NCBI RefSeq assembly: GCF_041146395.1
Contig: NC_090997.1
Span: 31,289,501-31,353,500 of the forward strand
Reading direction: 5' to 3'
DNA from: Eulemur rufifrons
Taxonomy: Eukaryota > Chordata > Mammalia > Primates > Lemuridae
DNA: 64,000 bases
Position 1 is the first letter of the stretch, and every line of letters starts with the position of its first letter. Below the pieces are notes generated by a model. The model was given only the letters and a program-made list of their open reading frames with translations. It was not told where the DNA came from and searched no databases. The position numbers and the translations under genes are program-made. Positions 23,131 through 37,170 of this stretch are shown piece by piece.

Positions 23131-24934
23131 GGAGTAAATTCCAGGTTTTCTTCTAAGGAAGTAGGAAAGAATGGCATTTGTGTGGGCAACTGGCAGGCTA
23201 TGCTACACTTATAATAATAAAACTACCTTTCATATTTTTCTTTAAAGTGTGATGGCGGCAGAACAACAATAACAACAAAAAGAATCTGCAGGAGAGAAAA
23301 AGAATGAAGGAGAAAATAGAAGATACAGATAAAAAATTAATCACAAAAATAAAAGATTCTTCTGACACCCCTAAGAGGGGAAAGAGAGGGCTCAACAACA
23401 GATGCAACTATAAGTAACGTAAGATTACGTTTCACTTTCCAAAAAAAAAAAAAGAATTGAAAGAATAATGAATTGAAAAAGAGAAATATAAGATGGACGA
23501 CAAATCCCGATATATCATTCATTCTTTCTTATCTCTTTCCAGGATCCAGGAGCTAAAGTGAATCTTGGAAACAGAGTAAGTATTAGCAATTAGAGTCTGG
23601 TCCTTTTGTTTTTCCTTGTGTAAAACAGAGAAGGCTGGAATTCCCTTAATGTGTAATGTGTACCTGGAACATGTCAGTGCTATCCATCCTCCCACCCCAT
23701 GAGTTTAACATTTCCATACACTTGCTGCTAAATACATTTCTTGCTTTTTGTATGGATTTGCTATTTCAATGTATGTACAATTTTAAAATATTATAGATAT
23801 AGTTATATGTTCTCTAGCCATAATGAGCCATCTTCTCAATAATCTCAAGGGTTTATTATAAAATTATCTAAACAAAGGAATTTTAAATTCACCTTGCATT
23901 TAAAAGCTACATTTTGTATCAGGCACATACTTTCAGAAAATTTGGAGCACAGGAAGTAACAGAAAGTCATAAAACCAAGTAAACACAAAGGATTATCCCA
24001 GTTTATACAGGCAGATAGCTGAAGAAATCAAAGAAAATACAAGAACTTTCTATGTAAATTGTAGATTAGCTAATTGTCAGACTTTAGCATTTCTGTAAAC
24101 ACAATGGTCAAAAATTTTAAAGAGAATTGGATGCCTGAGCTTAAAATGTAACCACAATGTTTATTTTAAAGAGAACAATTATTAGTGAAGATGCTCAAAC
24201 TTAGAGCATGGATGTCTTCTACTTCTGCAGAACTAAAACTGAATGTGTTATCATATTTCCTTCCTTGTCATCCCAATGATTTGGATTTCTTTTTCTTTCT
24301 TTTTTATTTGAGAAGCACAAAATTGGGTACACATTTTCAGAGAGCCTATTTTGTAAAGGAAACATAGGAATAAAAAAATGTCTAAATAGTTGCTAACATT
24401 TTCTGTTCAGTAGAGGTTCTCCATGGTGCCGCTCTACAAATGAGAGCCGCCTCCTGTTCCATTATCAGAAATCCCTTCCTACCGCAGAGCGATTCTTTTG
24501 ATTCCAAGCAATAGGATGTTGATAATCACAGGAATTTAATTCCGCCACTTAATGTCAGTAGTAAATTTGGTTAAGGAAAGAAAACACTATTATCAAAGAA
24601 CAGCTAGCAGATCATTGAAAGGCTGCTAAATTATGTCATGGAATCTTTGAATTTATTATCACTTTACTTTGTACTGACTTATTCATCTGTGGCACCAGAA
24701 AGTTCCTAGTTTCTGAATCTTTCTTACCTGATCATTCAGAATCACACAACTGAACAGCATTTATCAGAAGGCTTTAGGTATATTGTGCAATATTGGGAAT
24801 TTTACCAAGAGACTTCTCTTTAAATATGATCCCTGACCTCTGGAAAAAAATTTTATGTGTAAAAATAAGAACTTGCTAAAAATTTAAGGAGAAAAAGAAC
24901 AATTTTAACAGCTGTCTATTGTTGTGTATTAATC
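23131..24934. other. Unassigned interval, with a candidate micro-exon
   Basis: AT-rich with no recognised repeat. It holds the candidate exon at 23543-23575. Minus-strand ORFs near 23198-23522 run through phenylalanine-rich low complexity and are not credible. Confidence 0.45.
23543..23575 (+). other. Candidate 33-bp exon between strong splice-like signals
   Basis: A long pyrimidine tract ending cttatctctttccag precedes 23543. The segment is followed by gtaagtatt, a near-ideal donor. Its 33 bases are open only in phase 0 (DPGAKVNLGNR). The other two phases hit stops. This is the best splice-site pair I noticed in the window. No homologue is recognised. Confidence 0.2.
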
Positions 24935-25062
24935 CTTGTCACAAACTGCACTAAATGTACTAAACAACTCAACAAAGTAGGCACAATTATTATCTTCATT
25001 CTGCAAATGAAATAAGGAGAGTGGTAAAGTGATGGGCCCGACATTAGAAAATAATAAACAAC
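24935..25062 (-). mobile_element. MIR fragment
   Basis: Reverse MIR core: caacaaagtaggcacaatta, ttatcttcattctgcaaatg, then gagagtggtaaagtgatggg. Confidence 0.6.
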
Positions 25063-27309
25063 ACCAGTTTCAAGCATAACTTAAATAACAACATTGCCCT
25101 TGGACCAGGCTGGGCCATAAAAGACCAGATTATCTAAATTGTGCATCAATGTGGCACAACTACTATAATTTGTTTTAAATTGTGAAGTCTATATGGATTT
25201 GTAACATAAATATGAGTATAAATATGAAAATGTTTTATAGGTATATGCACAAACAAAAAGAAAAAATTAATAAATAACGGGTATTGTTATTATCATTATT
25301 ATTATTCCTGTGCCTGTAATTTAAGGGACAATTGAATTATATGGGGAGTGAGAACAGACGGTTTCCTGATTGGATATCATTCTCTTCATCTGAAACTCAA
25401 GCCTCTGATCCAAAATACATGCTTTTCCCCTCCAAATAGGTGAAAGTAGGCATCTAGAAGTTATCCAGCCCTGATTGTACCCCCAAATATGTGTAAAAAT
25501 TAAAATTAATCCTCATTCTTTACTATGAAAGAGCCAGATATGACAATACCAGCAGTTGATGTAAGAAGCCTTTTGCTTCCCTCAGTCCTCCTAATTCTGG
25601 ACTAATTCATCCCAAACTGAGGAATGAAATCCTCAGGAATATATCCTCAGGAATATATCCTCAGGAATATATCCCCAGCCGAAGTATCTCTCACCTCCTG
25701 TGCCTCCCTGGATAAATCCTGGCTGTCTCTACTGCAATGTACCACAATCTGCTTTGCAGAGTAGCTAACTTTAATCATAGACAAAGTATCAAGAAAGATA
25801 TATAAGAACACAGATGTCAGCTCTCAGGGATTAACTACGTTCTTCTGGATCTGAGAACAGCTTTACTGACAATCTTTGGAATACAAGATACATGAACAAA
25901 TCTATACCCAACATTTTCAAATCATAACCTTCATCAATAATGTAAAAAAATTCATCCAGTTTAAATATTCTTCATAAATCACCCTTAGTGACGATTTCCA
26001 AAACAAAAACAAAGGCAAAAATGTAGCCTCTAGTCTGAATTTATGGTTTGTCAGCGTCATAAGACAAGAATGTATCCCAGAGTTTCTTGAATTTTCAGTT
26101 TATTATACTACTGAACCATTTGAGTGATTTATCTCCTGAGTATAAGGCCAATATTTGCATCTTGACTCACTTTTATAGCTATATTACTGGATTCATAAGA
26201 CTCAGAATCCAGGGTACTAATATAAGAACAATAAACTCTTCTGGAATCTTGTAAACATTTTATTTCCATTCTTTCAGAACAACTAAAAGGGGCTAACTCT
26301 ACAACCTGTCTTTCTGCAGTTCAGGTCACACGTTCTGCATTAGAATCCCAAAATGGATGAAATATTTTGGAACACAGGTATTAGAAACAGAAAAATACTG
26401 TATTAACAATGTTGATATATTTTACTATTATATTATTAGTATATTTACCCATGAAAAGATTAGTATTTATGTTTAAACAGACACAATTAAAAAATCAACT
26501 TGCAATTGTCAACTTAGACCAAAGAATTATGATTTCAGATAAAAAGAGGCTAATTTCATAATTTTCAGATTCAACTATTTATATTTTAAAATATTTAATA
26601 GCTCTTGTTTTATTGGTTTGTTTCTTGGCCAATACCTAGACACCTTTAGAGATAATATATGCAAGAATATTTGCACTTGTAGCTACTTTTGATTTTATAA
26701 GCACTGTATTTTATAATAATTAATATATATAGGACCTTTTGTATTAAAGAAAAATATATGGAAAGATTTTAAATAGAAATATAAATTTACCTTTCTTAGA
26801 TGTAATAACAAATATTAATAATAAAAATTTCTTAGATTTAATAACAAAAACTTCCTAATCTATATTTACTAATTCTCTTTTACTAAAATCTAACTCTAGT
26901 TAAATACCAACAAAATGGAAATCAAAATACTTTTTCTTTAATCTATTTAATGGTTTATGGAGGCAATTTAGTGGGATAAAGGGGCAGATCATGAGTTCTA
27001 GATTTAAACAGACCTGGAGGGAGGAGATAGATATAAATAGATTACAGATGATAGATGATAGGATATTTTGTCACTGTTTTATGGACTCTACTCCTTCGTT
27101 TTTCTCTTTGATGAATCTTTGACTTATTCTTTTAATTTTAAATAGTTATTTTAACTTTTTTTATGTTGCTCTATTGTTTTCTGTTCTTTGGGAGTACATT
27201 CTTCTTCTCATGGTGGTGGATTATGTTGTGTGCATTGGAATTTTGTCTGTGAGCATCTCCTTAACTGAGTGCACATTCCAGATTACGGCAGCTTCCTTAT
27301 GACCCATTT
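25063..27309. other. Unassigned AT-rich interval with a 14-bp minisatellite
   Basis: Contains the minisatellite at 25631-25672. No coding or repeat family recognised elsewhere. Confidence 0.5.
25631..25672. repeat. Minisatellite, three perfect 14-bp units
   Basis: cctcaggaatatat repeated three times without a mismatch, followed by a partial unit starting cc. Confidence 0.95.
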
Positions 27310-27940
27310 TATTCTATTTGTAAATTAAGGTACAAGCTATATGCAGTAAAATACACAAATCTTAAGTGTTCAGCTTGATTAATTTTTCATATGTATACGC
27401 CCATGTAACCACAATACAGATAAAGATATAGACTATTACCATCACCCTTATGCCTCATCCCAGTCAATACCCTCTAAAAGATAAATGCTGCAAATTTTGG
27501 TATTTGGCAGTATGTTTTCTAGTTTTGTTCTTTTTACAAAAGATTTCCTTTCATATTAGCTCTTTTGTATTTCCACATAAGTTTTAGAATCCACTTATCA
27601 GTGTCTACCAAAAAAAAAAACCACCTTGTTAGCATTTTCATTGTGATTGAATTTAATATACAAATTGATTTTGGGAAAATTGACATCTTAATATTAAATT
27701 TTGTAATTCAATTACATGGAATATCATTCCATTTATACTGGCCTTTCTTAATTTCAGTGATATTTTGTAGTGTTTTGTGCACTTTTACCAGATTTATTTC
27801 TAGCTATGTGAATGGTGCTATTGTAAATGGTATTGTTTTAATTTTTAATTTTTTATTGCTTATAAATAGAAATACAAATGTTATTGCATATTGTATTCAG
27901 TAACTTTGCTAACTTTATTTCTAATATTTTGTAGGTTTTT

Positions 27941-28240
27941 TGGTTTTTTTTTCTTTTTTTTTCAGACAGAGTCTCACTCTGCCACCCCAGGTAGAGTGCA
28001 GTGGCGTCATCATAGCTCACTGCAATCTCAAATCCCTTTGCTCAAGTGATCCTCCTATCTCAGCCTCCCAAGTAGCTGGGAATACAGCTGTATGTCATGA
28101 CACCAGCTAATTTTTCTATTTTTAGTAGAGATGAGTCTCGCTCTTGCTTAGGCTGGTCCTAAACTCCTGAGCTCAAGCAATCCTCCTGCTTCAGCCTCCC
28201 AGAATGCTAGAATTACAGGCGTGAGCTACCACTCCTGGCC
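27941..28240 (-). mobile_element. Alu, antisense, nested in L1
   Basis: Poly-T head, both arms, no inter-arm block. The flanks tgtaggttttt (27930-27940) and tgtagttttt (28241-28250) form a short imperfect TSD. Confidence 0.93.
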
Positions 28241-28507
28241 TGTAGTTTTTTTTTAAAGATTTTCTAAGAATATAATCATGTCACTATTTTCTTTCTTCCT
28301 TTCTAATCATTATATCTTTTTATTTCATTTGATTTATTGCATTTCTAATGCAAATGCTAAACAGAAGTGGTAAGAGTTGACTTCTTTGTCTTTTTTCCAA
28401 CCTCAGGGGAAAGCATTCAATATTTTACCACTATGTTGTTTTATATAGGATTTTAAATAGATATCCATTATAAAATTTAGAAAGTTACTCTTTATTTCCA
28501 ATTTTCT

Positions 28508-28840
<333 letters not shown>

Positions 28841-28924
28841 TATTTCCAATTTTCTGAGAATTTTTATCATGGATATGTGTTGAATTTTAGCAAGTATTTA
28901 TCTATATCTATTGAGATGATCATA

Positions 28925-29045
28925 TTCTTTTTATTAAGGAATAAATATTAAGTAATAATATTTTTATTAAGGAATAAATAAATTAAGGAATAACATTTTT
29001 ATTAAGGAATAAAATAATATTTATTTATTTAAGGAATAAAAATAA
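28925..29045. repeat. Local tandem expansion of ttttattaaggaata(a)
   Basis: The unit recurs near 28929, 28960, 28998 and, partly, at 28981 and 29030. A typical L1 has about one such position here. Confidence 0.7.
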
Positions 29046-29784
29046 TTTGGTTAATGTGGTGAATTCTGTTTATTGATTTTAAAATATATTAAATCAAACT
29101 TGCATTCCTGGAATCAAGCCATATGGCAAAATTTTTAAATAGCTGTGTCCATGGCCCTATGGGGTTCACTATTTACAGACAGTTTTTTATACTACTAGCT
29201 TAGTTTGGGATTGTGATACCATGAGGACAGTCAAAACAAGAATCTAGGTATAATAATAACCTAGAATCATTCTGTAGGTAGATAAGTGAGTAATATGATG
29301 AATTTATATTATTCTGATTATAACTTATTCCTCTAAACTGAGTTAAGAAGCTTAATAAAACCCAAATAAACAAGCAGCCAATATAGATTTACATGTCCTT
29401 AAAATTTGCAGGTTTTTATCCAAAAAAGTTCCTTAGGCATTCACTTAGTCTGATCAGACTGATGAGAAATAAGGAAATGAAGAAGTTAAGGAAACAAGTT
29501 GTGGGCAGGAACAGAGGCAACAAGGAGTCCTGAAAGCAGGTAAAGGCAAGAGTGCAGCCCTGTGTGGCCTTCTTGTGGAGCACCCAGAAGACAAACTTTC
29601 CATAGCTTCTGGAAGGTGAGCCTCACATTACTGCACTGCAGTTCAATAATGAATGTTTACAATGTTGATCCTAAATCATCTAAAAGAGATTAAATTATAT
29701 TTGATTTGTTCTGATTAAGATGGAAGATTTTTTCAAATTTCTTATGTAAAATGATTGACATTCCAAGTCCGATAAAGGGGAAAA

Positions 29785-29940
29785 CATTTAGAGATATATA
29801 TTTACATATAGTTATATAAGGTTATGTATAATTATATAGTTATATGTACTGCTTATATATAGTTATAGTTAGTTGTATATATAGTTATGTATATGGTTAT
29901 ATACTTATACAGTTGTTTAATTATACAGTTACATAAATTG
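29785..29940. repeat. Degenerate AT-rich minisatellite (tatagttata-like)
   Basis: Repeated words tatagttata, tatatagtta and ggttatgtata over about 155 bp. Confidence 0.75.
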
Positions 29941-30368
29941 TTGTTCAGCTATTTAGGATTTAGACTCTCAGCCTTTAGGGTAACTGAAGTTTACCTTTCC
30001 TATGACCGTGACGGCATTCTTTGCCACTCCGTTCTTTAAAACACAAATGCAATGTGCTCACCAGCTTAGAAATTTTACCTAGCAAACAATTTCAGTGGTG
30101 GTTTGAATAAACAACAGCTGTCATAATGGCATCAGTTTACCTGCTCTTCCATTCTTGTATCCATAAAGTCATTTTCTTTTACACAGGAGTGTGCTGAGGA
30201 ATAATTAGTGTTTTTAAAAACAATTTGAAGGTATAAAAGATTACTCCAAAATGCTAATTATAATTATTATAATAGCCAAGAGGCAAGAAGAATAACACAG
30301 TGATCCTTATTGGTGACTTAATAATTGAGAGGATGTCCTTAACCATCTGTGAAAGGGGTAAAGAAGAG

Positions 30369-30455
30369 AACACACACACACTCTCACATATACACATTCA
30401 CACACACACACACACACACATTCACATGCACACACACATACACACACACACACAC
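30369..30455. repeat. Interrupted (CA)n microsatellite
   Basis: CA runs interrupted by ctct, tata and ttca words over 87 bp. The overlapping minus-strand ORF of 71 residues is a Val-Cys repeat shadow. Confidence 0.9.
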
Positions 30456-31019
30456 CCTCTCTAGGCCAAAAAGCAGAGGCAAAGAAGCAAATGCAAAATG
30501 GATGAGGGCTAAACCTTCTCATTGAAGAATCCTAATTGGACTCTCTCATATTTTGCCTGGCAGAACATAATCTTCAAAACCCACTAAGTTCTCTGTGTTC
30601 AAATGTATCCTGATACCTCCACAAAACTCTGTTTAAATGAAATTTAGCTAAGTACTAAGGCCCATTCCAGAGTAAAATCTAAAGTTCATATGACCCAAGA
30701 CATCAAAGATGGTAAATTTAACTTTATGGTAAAATATATTTATTTTTGTAACCAGGTATTTTTCATCCACAGAATAAGTGTATGCTGTATTATGTATGTC
30801 CATATAAATATTTCCTATACCATCTCTATGTCAATAACTTCCAAATGTATATCTGTAATTCAAACATTTCGTCTGAACTCTAGACTCACATAGTAAGGAC
30901 CTATTTGATATCTCCAACTGGATATCTTATAAGCATCTCATTTCATATGTCTGAAAAATAGTCCCTATAACTCTCAACCCCCCAACTTTTTTCTCATGTG
31001 TTTTCCACACCCTCATGGG

Positions 31020-31740
31020 TGGTATCACCATTTACCCAGTTGTTGAAATCTGAGAATTGTTTTTGATTCCTTATTTTTTCTCGTCATTCATATCTAATCC
31101 ATCTCCAATCCTGTCAATGCAACTACAAACGTATCTTGATTCCATTCTCCTCTCTTCATCTCAACTCCCGTTGCTATAATAAAATCCATCATCACTTCTT
31201 GCCTGAAGAATCATAATATCAGTCTATGTACAGTGCTATCTACTTCACCCTATCCATTTTTGGTAAAATAGCCAAAACAATCTTTTTAAAATATAAATCT
31301 GACCTTGCCACACTTCTGTCCAGTGATTTTCCATTTTACTTAGAATAAAATAATTTTTAAAACATGGCCTACAAGGCTCTGTGTGATGTGACCCAGTCTC
31401 ATGTCTCACGACTGTGCTCCTTGAGCCCCGTGTTCCAGCCACACTGGCTGTAACTTCTGAAATACACCAAGTTCTTCCTTTCTTAACATCATTACAAAAG
31501 CTCTTCCTTCTAACTAGAACTCTCTTTTTCTCGAATGCCAGCTCCTCTGATTTCATTTCTAATCTCATATATCACCTTCTCCAAAAAGCTTCTGTTATCA
31601 CTCTGTCTAAAGTAGTTTTATCACCCCTTGCATTTCCATATAGTCTCTATTACTGCACATTGCTCTTTCCCCTTCATAGCATCCAGCACAATTTATAATG
31701 TACTTGCTTGTTCACTTTTTTTTTAATCCCTCCCCAGCTA
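31020..31740 (+). mobile_element. L2 LINE 3' region
   Basis: Order matches the L2 3' end: gataataaaatcc-like and catcatcacttcttgcct, aaaatataaatctgacctt, ttttccattttacttagaat, catggcctacaaggctctgt, tccagccacactggctgtaa, then caccttctccaaaaagcttc and cttcatagcatccagcaca. Both ORFs listed across it (107 and 94 residues) are shadows. Confidence 0.75.
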
Positions 31741-32789
31741 ACCTGGAACTGGGACCACCATCACTATTTTGTTCACCATCGTAAACACAGCATCATGTAG
31801 TTGTAGACTGTGTGGTAGCCTGTGTTGAAATGCTGATGTATGTGTGTTTTTAGAAAGTGGAGACTCTTCTGTTAAATTTGCTTCACATTGTACTTAATTC
31901 AGAGGCCTAGTCTTAGGTGGTAAAATTAACAATGGGAAGTTAAAGAGGGTTGCTGGCAGGCTTTCTATTGGACTGAGTGTCCACCATATGCTAAGTCTCC
32001 TTTTTACTTTCTATAGTCACTCTTCTCACTTAGTAAATAATTAGTTCTTCCTTTGCTGCTGCAGAAATTATCTTCCTCCTCAGAAGTTCAGTGTTGCTCC
32101 GTCCTGCATTGCCAGTCAATCTGGGTGTCCATGGGACGCTCCCCACCCCTCCCACCTATATCACCTCCATCATTTTCCCCACCTGCTTCCAACATACTAA
32201 TCAAGAAATACCACTTATCTTCCCTTCTGTCTCTCTCCTTCTATAGATGGTTTACAGGACAGTTGATGCTATTTCAAAAAACCAGAACAAGCTCCCATCT
32301 GCCATCTGTTAAACCATCGTTCTCCTTCATTAAAAATCTTTCTTAAATTCAAGCTCATTTCAGAAAAAGTATGAGTTTGGAAAGGAGTGAGATGTCTTAC
32401 ATTTAGATTCTTATGTCTGACAATGTTTATATGCCTACCTGGATTTATTTATATGAAAAATAAATCCCAGAATAGAAAAGAAAAATCATAGAATTTGTAT
32501 GTTTTAAATATATGTGACCATGTTTATACAGATGTGTATTCTATTGGTGATATGCTGCAATATTACAAAGTGATAGGAGACCAAAGGGATATGTTTCACT
32601 TATACATAATGCCTAGAAAACTCAAGATACACAATAAACACACATATGTGTTATTATCATAAATGCACTAATGTAGAAATTATTTATAAGTATATATAAA
32701 ATTGGATAAGAGTTTTAGTCCAGGAATTTTTCTTAAACATAACCACTGGCTTACTTTTACTTATTGACAAGGGAATTGTGATTGTTAAT
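31741..32789. other. Unassigned interval
   Basis: No recognised repeat. The plus-strand ORF at 32053-32346 is Ser/Pro-rich and matches nothing I know. Confidence 0.5.
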
Positions 32790-33640
<851 letters not shown>

Positions 33641-34018
33641 ACGGTATCTCTACACAGTAATGTCAAGTGGACTGACAAATAACTTTCCTCTTCCTGAAGT
33701 ATTGAAACATTTACTGTTCTTAATGAAGCCATCTTCACCAAAGTAGAATAAAGAAATCTGACAGTTCCCACTGGGTGTACAATATATCATTCATGCCAGG
33801 GTGGAAGAAAGGAAGATTTCACCAAATTTCTCTAATCCTTTGAGTCCTAAATCAAACACAATCCTAATTGTGGAAATCCCTGGCTACACATTGAGATTAC
33901 ATTTTTAAAAAGTGGGAATGGACAACAGACTATGAGTTTATTATGAGTCAACAGTAGATTCTTTCAAACCTCATACTAAGAGGAGTTGGCCAGATGTGAA
34001 CCAGCAATGATTTCTCTC
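33641..34018. other. Unassigned interval
   Basis: No feature recognised. Confidence 0.5.
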
Positions 34019-34020
34019 TA

Positions 34021-34343
34021 TGGTCATGTGCCCCATGTTGACATTTTGGTCAACAACAAACCTCATATACAACAGCGATCTCATAACATTATAATACAAT
34101 ATTGTTATTGTGCCTTTTTTATGTTAGATGCACACATATTTTCCATTGTGTTACAGTTGCCTACACTATTCAGTACGGTACCATGCTGTGCAGGTTTGTA
34201 GCCTAGGAACAATAGCCTAGGTATTTTGTAGGCTATACCATCTGGTTCTGTGTAAGTACACACTATGATGTTCGCACAATGACAAAATTGCCTAATAACG
34301 CATTTCTCAGAATGTACCCCTATTGTGAAGCAATGTGTGACTG
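34021..34343 (-). mobile_element. MER2 (Tigger-type DNA transposon)
   Basis: In reverse it begins cagtcacacattgctt and runs through cattctgagaaatgcgttat, catcatagtgtgtactta, accagatggtatagcctac and cctaggctattgttcctagg. It ends in a TIR-like catgacca. TA dinucleotides flank it at 34019-34020 and 34344-34345, the expected mariner-type target site. Confidence 0.88.
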
Positions 34344-34345
34344 TA

Positions 34346-36689
34346 CTTGTATAGGCTTAATGTTGATCTCCATATTTTAGGAGCAATTTGGAGAATTTTT
34401 AACAGATCTTGGAGAAATCAGGCCAAAATGATAGATAGGATGATAATAAAGCCCATTAAAAAGGATAAAGAAATTGAGGTTATTTAATATCCTGAAATGA
34501 AGGTAATAGAATGATGACTAATTTAAAAAGTTGAATATTTTTATAAAAAGGATACTTCCCACCTTTTTCCATACTGTAAGGGCAACATAAGGTGGGAAAA
34601 TGGGTTTAAATTGTGATTGAAAAGAGATTTACACTAAAGATAAAACACGTTTGTTGGTCGAGATTATAACATTCAAAAAGAGGTTTCCTGCAGAAATTAA
34701 TACAATCTCCATCCCTGGCAAGCATTAGAATAGGCTGCGTGGTAATCTCTCTGAAGCATTGAATCCAAAGAAAATTGTCCAAGCAGTTTGCATTTAAGGG
34801 ATCCCTTAAGAATTAGAATTCTCTGATTCTACTTTCAGTGACTTTGAGAAATGTTTTTCTTAATAATAGCAACTTTGTATTTCAACAGTATGTGGATTAC
34901 TAACTAAGAAATTAATGTTTTTTTATTAGAACTCTCTATGATGTGAAGAGAGGATAAGATGTGAAATCAAACTGATAATAAAGGTAAGTAACTTTTCTAT
35001 GATTGCAGGTTAATTTGGAAAAAAAGCACCTCTTTCTCATTCTTTCCTCTATAATTCTGAAGGACACTTCCGACACAATACTGAATCTCAAGAGTGAGGG
35101 GTTAGGAGCAGATATTACTAAATTTAAATTTGGGGAAAATTTAAAGATGGAGAACTTCATAAATTGAATATGTGACAAATATTGTGTGCTGAGAAACTGG
35201 CATTCATTAGACAGAGAGCTGTCCTCATTACCAATTCGCAGTACCATTCAAGAGTGATGGGGTCACCTCTATATCATGGATATAAATTACACTATCCTCT
35301 GCCTGATTCTGACATTTTCTCTTTGTGAAATATAAACTGCTTGATGGCTAAATTCCACTTTGACCTTTGTCTGCTCTGCGATGGCACAGTCAAAATATCT
35401 GTAATAGCAACAGGAAGTTCCTGAGATTGAAATTTACCTATCACAGGAAAAAGATTATGTTATAATAGTACCATTTGCAAAAATGTTATACTTGTGAGTT
35501 GATATACCTTTCATTCACACACACACAAAAAAATGTTTCAGGCTGAGTCATTAAGAATTATAAACAGCTCATAAAATCTAAATAAAGACTCTGTCAGCAG
35601 TTAACATGTACAATTATGCCATATTTCCAAAAATTCCACCCTATTTATAACAGATATTTTACAATTATAACCAGGATGCGTAAAATAAACACAAATGCAT
35701 TTATCTAGTTAAGTTTTTCCGTGTTGCTCATCTTTAGTTTTTCCAAGTAGGAATTTCTATCAGAGCTGATTTCTTAGACTTTTCCAATTAAAAAATAAAA
35801 AAAGTTCAATTCAGTGATTTCCTTTTGATTAATATGATGAACCCAAAGACCACAAAGTGCCTTCTTTGTTAATGTTCTCTTATGTGCTCTTTCTGCTGGC
35901 TTTTAGCCAGAAAATTTCATTCAGGAAACTGCCCTGTAATGCAAACATGGTCACAATCCAAGGAACACGTTCCACACACAGCACCATTCTGATCCCCTGC
36001 TCTCAAAATCAAGGTCCTCATCCTGGAAAAACAGGAGGAGGAAAAAAATAAAGCAAAGCAACAAAAAAATTATTTCTAACTGGCTTAAAATATATAGCAA
36101 TGACAGGAGAGGTGAGAAAATGACTGAGAAGGGTAATGTTTGAAATATATACTTATATACATTATGTATGATATGTATATGAATTTTAGAAAAGAAAAAA
36201 TCAATTATTTGACTATTACAAATTTTAGTTATATAATTTTGTTCCTAAAAAAGTACAGATAATTGGCTGAATTAGGTTGTTTTAGGATGCAGTCATGAGG
36301 TCAATGGCTTAAAGACAACCTGAATTTTTGCTAATTTGTTTCAATTTTTTGCAAGAATCAAGCATACTCTTGTTTCCTTTTTAAACAATCTCAAAAAATT
36401 GCAATTTAAAAGATAAAGCTTGACTAATCATCACCTAGATTGTCAGACAGTTAAAATATCCTAAGGGAAATAACATCAAATACAAAACAACATTGTAACA
36501 TTCCCCTTCTACTTCATGCCATTTTGATATTCAAATACTCTCAAATAATATAACATATTAATTTACTTTTGAAATAAAGTTTATGCAGATTTTTTTGAAC
36601 ATGGATTTTCATAAAGGAGAACTATGGGTGCCTGCAGTTAGTGTTGCAAACAAGTCAGGGACCAAGGGGGAAAGGGTTGGAAATGGAGA
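34346..36689. other. Unassigned AT-rich interval
   Basis: No repeat family or gene recognised. A strong donor-like gtaagt at 34984 follows an acceptor-like tattag near 34927, but the 54 bases between them have stops in all three frames. Confidence 0.5.
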
Positions 36690-37170
36690 TTAGGCTCTTT
36701 GCTTCTCAGGTCTCTTCATGGCAGATGACAGAAACCAACTCAAACAAGCCAAAGAACTAAAAAGCTACATTAGCAGAGATAACTGACAAATCCTTGACCC
36801 ACTTCAGGAATTCCAGAATCCAGGTACAATATCTTCATGTACCTGAAGCTGTATCTATTTCTGCCCTCTGATTTCCTCTGTGTTTGCTTTATTGCAGGAA
36901 GACTCAATTATATGGTGGCAAAGATGGTTCCAGCTTCTCCAGGATTAGAGTTCAGAAACTCAGAGAAAAGAATAAGACACACTCTCTCCCCCAGTATCCA
37001 TATCAGTCTAGATCAATGACGTGTCTATCATTGAGCCAATTAGTTTGTTCAGAATCATGAGATACTCTGGTTAACCTGGGGTTATATGTTTCACTGAGGT
37101 GGGGCTAGGTATTCAACTCTCTTACTGTAATCACAAGAATTTGGGAATTAGTAGTTCCTAAAAGGAAAAG
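36690..37170. mobile_element. Ancient interspersed repeat, class uncertain
   Basis: Words such as cagaaaccaactcaaacaag, ctcctgcc-like Leu/Ser text replaced by tctgccctctgatttcctct, gcaaagatggttccagcttc and gtggggctaggtattcaac recall an old repeat with AT-poor middle. Weak call. Confidence 0.35.

Larger units (their letters stand above)
29126..31019. other. Unassigned interval with AT and CA repeats
   Basis: No gene recognised. Holds the AT-rich minisatellite at 29785-29940 and the CA tract at 30369-30455. Confidence 0.5.

Noticed and set aside
30307..30522. Cys/Val-rich minus-strand ORF as a secreted peptide
   Set aside because: It is the translation of the (CA)n microsatellite (alternating Val and Cys).
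34927..34990. 54-bp exon between attag and gtaagt
   Set aside because: All three frames contain stops, so it is not coding.
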